Source of the DNA: Halocafeteria seosinensis
Lineage: Eukaryota; Sar; Bigyra; Bicosoecida
Direction: 5' to 3'
Assembly (NCBI GenBank): GCA_001687465.1
Contig: LVLI01000159.1
Location: 1 to 32,696 of the forward strand
DNA length: 32,696 nt
Part shown: positions 11,083 to 19,735 of the stretch, piece after piece
Layout: the number at the start of each line of letters is the position of its first letter
Position numbering within the stretch: the first letter of the stretch is position 1
Translations under genes and position numbers: made by a program
The notes under the pieces: generated by a model
The model's database searches: none
Told to the model about the DNA's origin: nothing
Seen by the model: the letters and a program-made list of their open reading frames with translations, nothing else

Positions 11083-12647
11083 ATGTCCCCGTTTTTGCCG
11101 CATGTGTTCTCTATGAGCGGTACTCTGCTAACGACAACGAAGTACTGGCGAACCGTGGACGCTTCTGAAGAGGAATGGGTTGACCGTCTCTCCTGGCCCA
11201 GGTGTTTACTCGTCGCATTTGGTGAAGACGAAAAGAGACAAGCAAACATATGCTTTCCGAATTTCTCAGGAATGTTGGCAGTTGATAACGTGACCCACGA
11301 TGACAAGCTACCAAAAGCTTTAAAAAGCCTATTGGCTAAACGTTTGCCGCAAAGACCGAACTTCCAACGTCTGAAGGGTTTGACCGCACTGTCTATAAGC
11401 CCGGAAGCATTTCGCCGCGCACCCCTAGTATCTGGTTTCATCGATTCTGACTTCGGCCGACCCCTAGTACCTGGTTTAATGGATTCTGCTTTCCAACTCC
11501 TCTCCCACTTGACATTTTTGAGCATTCGTCATCAAGTGCAGGTTACCGATTCGGCTTTTCAACACTTGCACAAACTACGAGCACTTCGTATGGAATGTGG
11601 TTTGCAAACGAACATTTCGGATGCTGCATTTCAACATCTCCCCAACTTGAATTCGTTGTCCATTGATTTGTGCGGACGGATCACCATAACTGATCTAGCG
11701 TTCCAACATCTGTCGAGACTGACACACTTAAAAATAAAGTCTTGCTCTCACACGATAACTGATAATGCGTTTCGATCCCTGTCCTCATTGCGGTCGTTGA
11801 CTGTAGAGGATAGCTGCCGAGATACAATCACCAGAAGTTGCTTTCAATTTTGTTCAAACCTGACCTGTCTAAGAATGATAGATGTGGGTAGGAGTCCAGC
11901 AATCCCTGCATCGGCGTTCTTGCGTTTGTCGCACCTAATGTCTCTTCAGTTGAACGAGCCTTGGGAATCCTTCGATATATTCAAGAGCGTTCTTCAATTA
12001 ACGTCCTTACAAGTGAAGACATTTCACCTCCCTATATTCACGTCTGACCTGAAGGACCTAACACAGCTCAGACGTCTGGGTGTCAGGGGCTGTTACTTCC
12101 TAAATAGTGAATTCCCGCGCGAACGGTTACTACGCCAACTGACATATTTGGATGCAGGGGGGGGACGCCGTTTGCACGTACAATCGACGATTCAGTGTTT
12201 TGCCACCTCAGCAGGCTCAGGTACTTGAGTATGCAATCGTGGAACCAACACAGTATCACAGATTCTGGGTTTCAGTATTTGTCAAATTTGAAAAGATTAG
12301 ATATGACCAGTTGCAGTCAAACGACTATTTCTGACGGTGCCTTTCGCCACCTGAGGGGCTTAAGGGCACTAAAGATGAGCCTTTGTCATCAAACCACAAT
12401 TACGGACTCGGCTTTCCAATATCTTTCTAACTTGACATCGTTGGATATCTTCGGTTGCGACCAGACTACGATTACGGATGCCATTTTTGGCTACCTGCCA
12501 TTCAGTTTGGAACGTTTGGATATGAGTTATTGCAATCAATCAGACTCGACTATCCAGGAGCATATGTCAAACAGCTTAAATTTTCCTTACTTGACTCACC
12601 TAATGCACACCGGGGGCGTGTCCAAGACGGGGTGCCGGCACAGATAG
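11083..12647 (+). pseudogene. Leucine-rich repeat protein, frame broken at a G8 run
   Basis: About 15 LRRs of ~25 residues follow the pattern L-x-x-L-x-h-x-x-C-x-x-x-x-I-T-D-x-A-F-x-x-L (for example ITDLAFQHLSRLTHLKI, TTITDSAFQYLSNLTSLDI). The first frame is open from before the ATG at 11083 to 12228. The repeats continue without loss in a different frame from about 12170 to 12647. The switch coincides with eight consecutive Gs at 12158-12165; one more G, or two fewer, would keep a single frame. LRR proteins of this kind bind other proteins, and some act as F-box substrate adaptors. The N-terminal ~100 residues contain a faint F-box-like region (SPFLPHVFSM...YWRTVD), which I do not consider proven. 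The start is uncertain. Either this is a pseudogene or the G-run is a sequencing error. A hAT element lies only 40 bp past the stop. Confidence 0.7.
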
Positions 12648-12679
12648 CGGTGGCAGCTCTGTGACAAACCTCTGTCTGT

Positions 12680-12687
12680 CCGACCGC
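12680..12687. repeat. Left 8-bp target site duplication of hAT element
   Basis: The octamer ccgaccgc directly precedes the left terminal repeat and is repeated exactly after the right end. Confidence 0.92.
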
Positions 12688-12766
12688 CAGGGTTTTGAAA
12701 ATGCGGATACCGGCCGTCCGCGGGCAATTCGCGGATCATCCGCCGAATCCGGGTTGCGGACGGCGG

Positions 12767-12790
12767 GCGGTTTTGCGGATCGGCGGATCG
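12767..12790. repeat. Left subterminal inverted repeat of hAT element
   Basis: A 24-bp GC-rich segment (starting gcggttttgcggat) is the exact reverse complement of 13922-13945 inside the same element. It contains gcggat motifs of the kind bound by hAT transposases. Confidence 0.85.
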
Positions 12791-12887
12791 CAGGGTGTAT
12801 ATTTTTTGTAGTTTTCCCAAGGGGGAGAAACAGGGGAGCCTTGAACCCCTGTGGGTATGAGACTTTAACTGGTTGTGAAGCCGAAAG

Positions 12888-13749
12888 TTAAGGAGCTAAA
12901 TCATCCAATTCATCGTCGTTGTCCAGTCCATATTCATCTAACTCATCGAGAGTGTTGACGGAGACGTTGTCGTCCAGCTCGGCGTCACTCCCGAACAAAT
13001 CTACGCTTATATCGCGCAAAGTACCGTCGTCATCGATGCCCAAAGCCGAAGCCCCACCCTCGTCGTGCTGGCATTCTGCTTGAGAAGATGCTAAACAGTG
13101 ATTGCGCTTGGATTTGACGAGATCATATCGTAGCATCATGATATCACGGAACTTCTGGGGCCCTAAGCGCCGTCTAAGCTTATGGTTGATCCATCCAGCC
13201 GTGCTGAAGAGTCGCTCAGGGCCGGCTGGGATCGCGAAGACCACTTTCACAACTGGACTCAGAAGTGGAAGAGACTCTTGATAAGTTCTCCAGAATGCCA
13301 GAGGAGATATGTCATGTTTGTTCGGGTCCTTCATGAACTTTGTGGATAGACCAACGTACCTGCTAAACTCTTGTTGGAGGGTCGTGCTGAGGTCACTGGG
13401 GTTAGACGTCCCACCACTACTGATACCACGCAAAGGACAGTCATCGGCATCGGAATCATCAATCTCTACTAGCGTGCCTTGCAAGAACTCCTCTAGTTTT
13501 CCCGGGTACCATCGTTCCCATACAGCGCGTACAACTTTTTCCAACTTCGTGTTGACATCATCTGCCTAGCCATTCCTTCAAAGTTCTGAAACTCCCCGTG
13601 GAGTATTTCACGGGGAAAGCCTCTTTTGGACTAGCAAAGCGCGGATCCAATATACAGCAAAGCCAACAGACGTTGGAGTCAATCTTCTTGAAACGCCTAT
13701 GCTCTTCGTCATCGAGTATTATCATGTTGTCCAAAGTACCAGAAGGTTT
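12888..13749 (-). pseudogene. hAT transposase C-terminal remnant
   Basis: Two overlapping minus-strand frames form the C-terminal third of a hAT transposase. The first (13749 down to 13558) contains the hallmark ILDPRF followed by a Lys-rich segment and ends in a stop. The second (open from 13565 to 12888) carries the hAT dimerisation domain: DISPLAFWRTYQE, then PLLSPVVKVVFAIPAGPERLFSTAGW and KLRRRLGPQKFRDIMMLRYD. It ends in an acidic tail. The frames overlap by eight bases, so one frameshift separates them. The BED zinc finger and the RNase-H-like catalytic core with its acidic residues are absent, so the element cannot move itself and would need a transposase from elsewhere in the genome. 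Confidence 0.87.
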
Positions 13750-13921
13750 TCACTTCTTCGTGGAAGCAACCGTGGTGTCCGCTGGCGCCGCTGCGCCATC
13801 TCGAGCAGTATTAAACATTTTCAAGCTAGTTTTCGCGATTTGCCACTTGGATGTTGGAGACAATACACGAATCGACCCGTATACAGCCACTAATGATACA
13901 CAAAGCCCCCATTGAGAAGGC

Positions 13922-13945
13922 CGATCCGCCGATCCGCAAAACCGC
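13922..13945. repeat. Right subterminal inverted repeat of hAT element
   Basis: This is the exact reverse complement of 12767-12790, about 90 bp inside the right end, with atccgc motifs. Confidence 0.85.
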
Positions 13946-14034
13946 AGCCATTTGGCTGCGGGCGGTTGCGGATCGCGTCCGCCGACCCTGCTGGGTTGCG
14001 GACGGCGGATCAGATCCGCGGATTCAAAACCCTG

Positions 14035-14042
14035 CCGACCGC
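14035..14042. repeat. Right 8-bp target site duplication of hAT element
   Basis: The octamer ccgaccgc directly follows the right terminal repeat and matches the left copy base for base. Confidence 0.92.
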
Positions 14043-14814
14043 CCTGCCTCAGGCTGCCTGGAAGCTGCCGCCATTTGAGATTTCAAAACAGGGCAGTGAC
14101 ATCAAAAATCATGTAAATCAATTGTCGCTATTGTAGTTACTATTTGATATACGTGTATGTGGTATAATTTGTACATCAGAAAGTTATATACACCCTTCAT
14201 TGGTGCTTGCTAATTCAAACAGTCGAACGCTCGTCTGTTGGAATTCAAGCTGCCCCCAAACAGCCACCTCGAGGCTCAAGCTTACCTCGGTTCCGCAGGA
14301 AAGTTTTGCAGCAAGCCTTTGCTTCAAGCTGCCTGCCGTTTCGGACACGCCCCGCGGCTCGGGTTCCCCGGGGAACTTCCCCGTCTCATGGCGTAGCGTA
14401 CTAGTAGCCTGTAGCAGACACGTCTTCCGGTAGAATACCGGTACACTTGTCCCGAACCTTGTAGCCTAGTTGGGAGCACTCACTAAACTTACAGTAACAG
14501 AAAGAGTACGATTAATGTCAACTGGAGTGAGTTGGGTAGCCTTTAGACTTTGTACGTACCGTACTCTTGAAATACCTGGAAAAAAAAAAAAAAAAAAAGC
14601 TTCGAAGGGACACTCGAACACGTAGCATGATTGATAGTCATCCGTGTTTCCTGACCACACCGTACTTGTCAACTCTAGTACATGCCATGACAGACGATAT
14701 TTGATTTGCTATGTTTTCCATAAGAGCGAATATATATGTTTTACAGTAGTTGTACTACAATTGAATATACTGCATGCTGTAAAGTGTGGCAACGGGCTAC
14801 AAATCGGTGCTGTG
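14043..14814. other. Intergenic stretch with an A18 tract
   Basis: No gene is seen. A run of 18 A residues lies at 14581-14598. The segment around 14220-14400 is GC-rich with repeated aagc/ctgcc words (caagctgcc, caagcttacc, caagctgcctgcc) but no clear reading frame. The right end is the promoter and leader of the small membrane-protein gene. Confidence 0.45.
14581..14598 (+). repeat. Poly(A) tract, 18 nt
   Basis: Eighteen consecutive A residues follow gaaatacctgg. It may be simple low complexity or the tail of an old retroposed sequence. I saw no target duplication around it. Confidence 0.6.
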
Positions 14815-15234
14815 ATGCGTTTTCTGACGCTCGTTGTGCTATTCGCGATCGTTTTCAGCGCACTATGTGGCATCGTAGAGGCCAGGCGCCGTCGAAGAGC
14901 TGATGACCACAAGACGGACTTTAGGGAGCCTCTAATGATACTTGCAGGAGCGATAACTCTGCTGTTTATGCCCCTCTTCGTGAGCACCATTTACAATCTG
15001 GCCAAGGACCCCTTGACGCCAGAGCTTATTAGGGAGTGCTGGAGACGGACCAAAGAGTCCTGTAGGAAGCGCAAGATGACGTGGAACCAAGGGAGTGCAT
15101 ATCAGAGAGCAAGCACGGAATTCCCGATTCAAAGTCGTCCGAATTTGAGAAGTCAACAACTCCTGGAAGAGATGTACGCATCAGACGACGATAACGGGTC
15201 CATAACAGACTCAAGTGACGACAGCGATGAGTGA
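14815..15234 (+). CDS. Small membrane protein with signal peptide, 139 aa, unknown
   Basis: I do not recognise this protein. The ATG at 14815 opens on a clear signal peptide or anchor (MRFLTLVVLFAIVFSALC...VEA) followed by five Arg. A second hydrophobic segment spans residues ~42-65 (MILAGAITLLFMPLFVSTIYNLA). Then comes a basic helix (RECWRRTKESCRKRKM) and an acidic Ser/Asp tail (ITDSSDDSDE). The frame is open further upstream to 14644, but that part lacks protein-like composition. The topology suggests a small single- or double-pass endomembrane protein with a charged cytosolic tail; the final SDDSDE resembles casein kinase 2 sites. It is convergent with the carrier gene, whose stop lies 178 bp downstream. 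Confidence 0.62.
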   Translation: MRFLTLVVLFAIVFSALCGIVEARRRRRADDHKTDFREPLMILAGAITLLFMPLFVSTIYNLAKDPLTPELIRECWRRTKESCRKRKMTWNQGSAYQRASTEFPIQSRPNLRSQQLLEEMYASDDDNGSITDSSDDSDE

Positions 15235-15411
15235 GAGATACAAGCCATCTATATAGAGCATTCAACGACGACAAGCGTGTTCATTGACTGTGACGACAAC
15301 ACAAAAAGAACTAACGTTCTGGAATACATCATTAACGATGAGCTAAGCTGTAGCGTAGAAAACCTGGAAGAACCTTGACCCAAGAAGGCTTTCCATGCAG
15401 CTTTCAAACGA

Positions 15412-16992
15412 TTATTGATCAACTTCGTATCCGCACATTTTCCTGTAGTTCCGCTTAATGGATTCCATCGACAGTAAAACGATCATAGCATGAGGACCGC
15501 AACGTCCCCAGAATGCAAAGTAACCTCTCCAGAAAGAAGTAAGGCCTTCATTCCTGAAAATTTTCCAGGCGCAATCTGTTACGTGTTTGTACGGATAGTT
15601 TCCTGTACAATGGGGAGAAGATAATACCAGCTATAAGAACTTGACTTGGACTGCACTGCCAATGCTAACTTTACATACCGTTTGCATCGGCCGACATGTT
15701 TTGCAATCGGGTCTTAATCAGGTCGAATGGTAGTGAAGTGAACTGCAACAGGTACGGAAGACAGCGCAAGATTAGCAAAGTCAGAGTATCTCTGTAGTGT
15801 TTGGAGAATGCTTACGGCACAAGCAGCTCCAGCTAGAGCAGAAGCCCCGAGCTCTGTGTCAAAGCCCTTTCTACCCACTGCTCCTTGAATCATTTCTTTT
15901 GCCTGCACATAGATAGTAGCGGTTGAATGAAGCACATACACATGACTAGAGCTGATGAATTACTGCGAGTGTTGACTAACCTGATCATAAGTGGCCATCA
16001 TACCCATGTTCATTGCCATGGCGCGAGCAATATTTGGCTCGATGCCCCTAAAGAGGCTTGTGAATCCTTCCTCTCGGAAGATACGGAAGAGGGCATCTCC
16101 AACGTGTTTGTACCCCCGACGGTCTGCAATCCAAAACCACATTGGCGTAAATATGCATACAAAGTACCAATTACTATTGCCGATCCGAAAACGTACCAGC
16201 TGCATGGCTCATGTTGTCGGCTTGCATTCGAACCAAGGCAATATCAAACGGGTTTCCAATAAACGAGGCGATGGCTCCGGAGGTCAAACTAGAGGCAATT
16301 TTCAAGCTCGGTTTCAGATTCCCTCCTCCTTGTTTTTCCTTCAAATAATCACTAAAACTTCGATGGAGACCAAGCCGCGCCGTTCCGTAAATAGCTTGAC
16401 GTCCCAAGGACGCCGATAACCCCGCATACAGTGCCGTGAAGCCTTCATCGCGGAGGACGTTGCGCAGGACGGAGAACATAGAGGGGCGAACGCCTTCCTT
16501 CTGTCCGATCAGCTGGAGACGGACTTTGGTTAAATCTATGGGGTGGACACCTGTCCCGACAGCATCAGAATGAACAGCACACGAAGATAGATTCAGACAG
16601 ATGTCACCTTCAACTTGGGAGGTTTATTGGCCATTTTCACTTACATGTGGATGCAAACATGGCACCTGCGCCACCGCATACGTACGGCTCAATGGCCTTG
16701 CCGACCTTGGTCAGCGTGGAGTCTGCATGGACAATATACAAGGGAAAAAGTGAGCGTGAAACAGGACGTGCCACCGCCAATATTGCCTTTTTCTTGCATT
16801 TCCTTCCTTCCTTCAGAGCCAATACCACACCCAACCCTTCTTTCCTACGTGCACAAGAATGCCAGGTGGGTACGGCCGCTCAAACATGCAAAACGAGGTC
16901 GTGTAGGGCCAACAAGAACAACTATCGCGCGCCCAGAACACTGTTCTCGGGGGGCAAGACTTACGAGGCGCTTTTTCGTTTGTTTGAGCCAT
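15412..16992 (-). CDS. SLC25A11: Mitochondrial oxoglutarate/malate-type carrier (SLC25 family)
   Basis: Seven exons on the minus strand (16965-16992, 16645-16722, 16197-16550, 15981-16123, 15816-15902, 15679-15742, 15412-15602) join in frame into 314 aa, the length of the human oxoglutarate carrier. All introns are GT-AG. The three ~100-residue repeats each bear the carrier signature: HPIDLTKVRLQ, NPFDIALVRMQ and LPFDLIKTRLQNM. The GLSASLGRQAIYGTARLGLHR and PNIARAMAMNMG segments fit the oxoglutarate/dicarboxylate branch rather than ADP/ATP carriers. The protein would sit in the inner mitochondrial membrane and exchange 2-oxoglutarate for malate or related dicarboxylates. Exact substrate cannot be read from sequence alone. 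The start is the ATG at 16992 (MAQTNEKAP). The first exon is 28 nt, followed by the longest intron here (242 nt). Confidence 0.93.
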
Positions 16993-17346
16993 TTTCTCGG
17001 TCACTTTGCAGCGTCAATAGGATGTCGACACAACTGACATTAACTTGCTCAAGGACACGGGCGTCCGACAATACTACGTGGCTTATAAACACCGAAAATG
17101 AAGACCTTCCATGAAAAGTCGACGAAAAGATTGCTTCCTTTGCTACTTTTTTTGGAAAAGTCGTTTGAGTCTGACTCTTTTGAATTAGGGGTGTGGAATT
17201 GAATAATTGAACCGAGGAGAAAGGCAATTCATAAAGAGAGAGCAGAGAATAGTGAATTTGAATTGTCAACCATGATAGGGTTCTGGGAAATATGACAGCG
17301 TTTATTGATCATTCAAATAACCACGACATATACTCTTAAACGGTAG
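16993..17346. other. Intergenic: SNW1 3' flank and carrier promoter
   Basis: This is about 350 bp between two minus-strand genes. No gene is seen. Confidence 0.5.
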
Positions 17347-19314
17347 CTATTTTTTACTGGCTCCGTGAAACTGTATGTTACGGCGGCCACTACTGGTACC
17401 GGAAGAGCCACTACCAGCAGTAGCATGCATACGACCAGTACTGCCAATAGCATCCAAAGAGCTCTTCTTGCCTTCCTTTGTTTCGGACAGAAATTTGTCC
17501 AGCCCAAATACGTCTTCTTTTTCACCAGATTTTTCGAATTGAACAGGTTGATCACGGGATCCTTTTTTGCTTCGATCCACACCCTCAAAATCGACATCCG
17601 GTTTGAATGTTCGAGCTCCCTTGAGTTTCTCCAGCTGTTCCTCAGGATTTCCGTAGGCCTCAGAATCACCCACATTGGGTCTGTATACACTTCTCCCGGT
17701 ATCTTCCCGCAGAGGTTTCGAATAGACGTTATATTCATCCTCGTGGCCGAATCCCGTAGTGAGACCCTGTTCTTGGTTAAACAGACGCTGGTCAAACATG
17801 GATTCATTTCCACCGAGATTCTTGCCCTGGTTCATACCAAGGGCAATCTTTTCGGACACATCACGATCCGCATCACGCATTCGTTTAGTCTTGACACCAC
17901 TTTGTTCGAGTCGCAGTTCACGCTCTCGTTCGCGCTTCCGTTCTAACCTGATTTTCTCGCGTTCAACTCGAGCCTTTTCGTCTTCATCTTCCTGTCCACC
18001 ACCTTCTTCCTCATCTGATTCAGAACGTGAACGCCTTCTTCCTCTTGCTTCTTCACGACCATATCCTTCTTCCTCATCATCATAATGACCATTTTCTCCC
18101 TGTTCACCTTGATACTGCTGTGACGGGCCTCCTTCAGCCTGAGGAAGTCCAGCGCGCTCACGGCGTTTCTGTTCCGCCACCTTACGGAGTTCCTCCTCCT
18201 TCTTTTCTTTCTCCTGTTGATTCAAACGTTTGCGAATTTGTGCACGGCTCTCTACCTCATCTCTGGCCTTACGCTCTGCGACATACAATGCCTCCGATAA
18301 CGTGGAAAATTTATCATTGATTGTCGATGTTTGCAAGGAACGGCCGTCAGCTGCCAGGCGTTTGTCCAACGGTACTGTGTACCCTCTGCTGTTCTTCCAA
18401 TTCGAAATACACGGGGGAATCTTCCACTTTTGCTGGTCTTCTACAGTGAGTTTTCGTTGAGGACTATGCAAAATAGGCACCGGCGATGATTCCTTGGATT
18501 GCGGGACTTTCTTGTGTTTGAATCTGGGGGGTTCCAAAGGATCCTCCGGCGCTTCTGCCATTCGAACGACGCGCTGACTGGCATTCGGATTGTATCCCGG
18601 TGCATTTTCATCGGGTGTATAGCGGAAATATTGGCTCTGTTTATGTCGTTCAGTACTTTGCTCCGGAAGTTTAACCGGTTGTTTAGTGGCGACTTGAGAT
18701 TCCACGATTTTGCCTAGGGCTTGCTTGGTGCGTTCCGCCGTCGCTTTCTCCGCTTCCTCTGACGGCCGTTCCATAATCACTTTGTTAGGATCCTTCTCCA
18801 CGAGGTCTTGGTATTGTGAATGGATGACTTTGCCATCTTTGGCAAATTGTTGCACAATGGCATCGTGACGTACATTGCCGCTAGAATCCACATGAACGGG
18901 GACAACCTGCTGGGACTTTTTCTGCCCCGGCCTGCCCATATTGAGAGGGTATTGGGCCACATGAATCTCGGGAAATGCGCCTCCATCGCCGAAATCCTGG
19001 GCTTGACGGGGCATATACCCCTTGCGTTGGCCATACGGAGGGATTTGTTGGCCACTCGACTGCCGCTGGATTTGGCCTTCGGTGCTCCTCTCGTCATTGT
19101 ACACGTCATACGAGTGCACAGGGGCCGGAATGTTCCTGCAAAACAGGCAAACACACATGGCATAGTGAATGGACCCAAGGAGCCTTTATAATGGGGAGAA
19201 AATAACAAAAAAGGTGTACATGTCTCACTCCCCTGAACACTCCCTACACTGATGACCCCGGGGACACGTTGAAGTAGGTACACGTGCCTACTTCAACAGC
19301 TGTTTATCGCTCAT
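17347..19314 (-). CDS. SNW1: SNW domain protein (SKIP / Prp45), splicing coregulator
   Basis: Two exons, 19292-19314 (23 nt) and 17347-19135, give 603 aa beginning MSDKQLLKNIPAPVHS. Exon 1 is inferred: it is the only nearby ATG with a GT donor in the right phase, and its product aligns with the LxxLPAP start of plant SKIP. The SNW core follows: PPYGQRKGYMPR, DFGDGGAFPEIHVAQYPL, YFRYTP, DPLEPPRFKHKK and the name-giving SNWKN near residue 252 with GYTVPLDKRLAADGR. Then come a long charged helical region, DYQRLFNQ-like DQRLFNQEQG, and the conserved end PVQFEKSG...DVFGLDKFL. SNW proteins are part of the activated spliceosome and also bridge transcription factors in the nucleus. An acidic insertion (DDEEEGYGREEARGRRRSRS) sits in the middle. 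The gene is divergent from the PDZ-protein gene, with 421 bp between starts. Confidence 0.95.
19268..19297. promoter_or_regulatory. Inverted repeat over the SNW1 5' splice site
   Basis: GTTGAAGTAGG (19268-19278) and CCTACTTCAAC (19287-19297) are perfect 11-bp inverted arms around the 8-nt loop tacacgtg. On the SNW1 transcript the exon 1/intron boundary (between 19292 and 19291) falls inside the stem, so the GUAGG donor would be base-paired. At the DNA level it could also be a palindromic protein-binding site, since the loop contains CACGTG. Confidence 0.7.
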
Positions 19315-19735
19315 TTGCAAGGTATATTCACCAAAGAACAATCGCCATGGTACCACACGAGGGAAATCGTTTTGTCGAAGTGATCAGGGTCCTCTCGGAA
19401 CCATTTGCTAGCCGTGAACGGAAAGAGAGCCCAACTTACCTAGTTAGAGTAGCCATTTTCGATCTAACTAAACGCACAATTTCCCCATTCACTACTGTAC
19501 CCTATACACGCTTATCCTTGTGCCAGTATCAGACAACACTGATCACCACCATCTTTGCAAGAAACACTAAGCGGAGAAAAATCGAGTAGATGAAAAGATT
19601 GTCGCGTTGAAAATCGGGCCCGAAGCCGAATCTTTTTTTTTTTGAACAACGAGGGAAAAAGGAGGTCTTGTTTGAGGCCCGATTTCGAAGCCTTGCCTGC
19701 GTTTATTCGCGTTTTTCCAAAGGTTACTCGGTACC
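19315..19735. promoter_or_regulatory. Divergent promoter region, SNW1 and PDZ gene
   Basis: These 421 bp lie between the SNW1 start (minus) and the PDZ-protein start (plus), so the region probably drives both. It contains a T11 tract (19633-19643). It also holds a 10-bp inverted repeat aaatcgggcc (19611-19620) / ggcccgattt (19676-19685), each arm followed closely by cgaagcc. No TATA box is obvious. Confidence 0.55.

Larger units (their letters stand above)
12688..14034. mobile_element. Non-autonomous hAT-superfamily DNA transposon, complete ends
   Basis: The 1347-bp element begins cagggttttgaa (12688-12699) and ends with its exact inverse ttcaaaaccctg (14023-14034). It is flanked by a perfect 8-bp direct repeat ccgaccgc (12680-12687 and 14035-14042). 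Eight-base target duplications and CAGGG-type ends are diagnostic of hAT elements. Both ends carry clusters of gcggat/atccgc hexamers, probably transposase-binding sites. They include a 24-bp perfect inverted repeat (12767-12790 with 13922-13945). The inside holds a broken transposase remnant on the minus strand. The intact duplication suggests a fairly recent insertion. Confidence 0.92.

Noticed and set aside
14461-14598. tagcctagttggg followed by A18, suggestive of a tRNA-derived SINE
   Set aside because: No B box lies at proper distance and no target duplication flanks the A tract.
17365-18085. Plus-strand frames opposite SNW1
   Set aside because: The minus strand encodes a conserved protein here; the plus frames resemble nothing and are rich in Ser because the sense strand codes charged residues.
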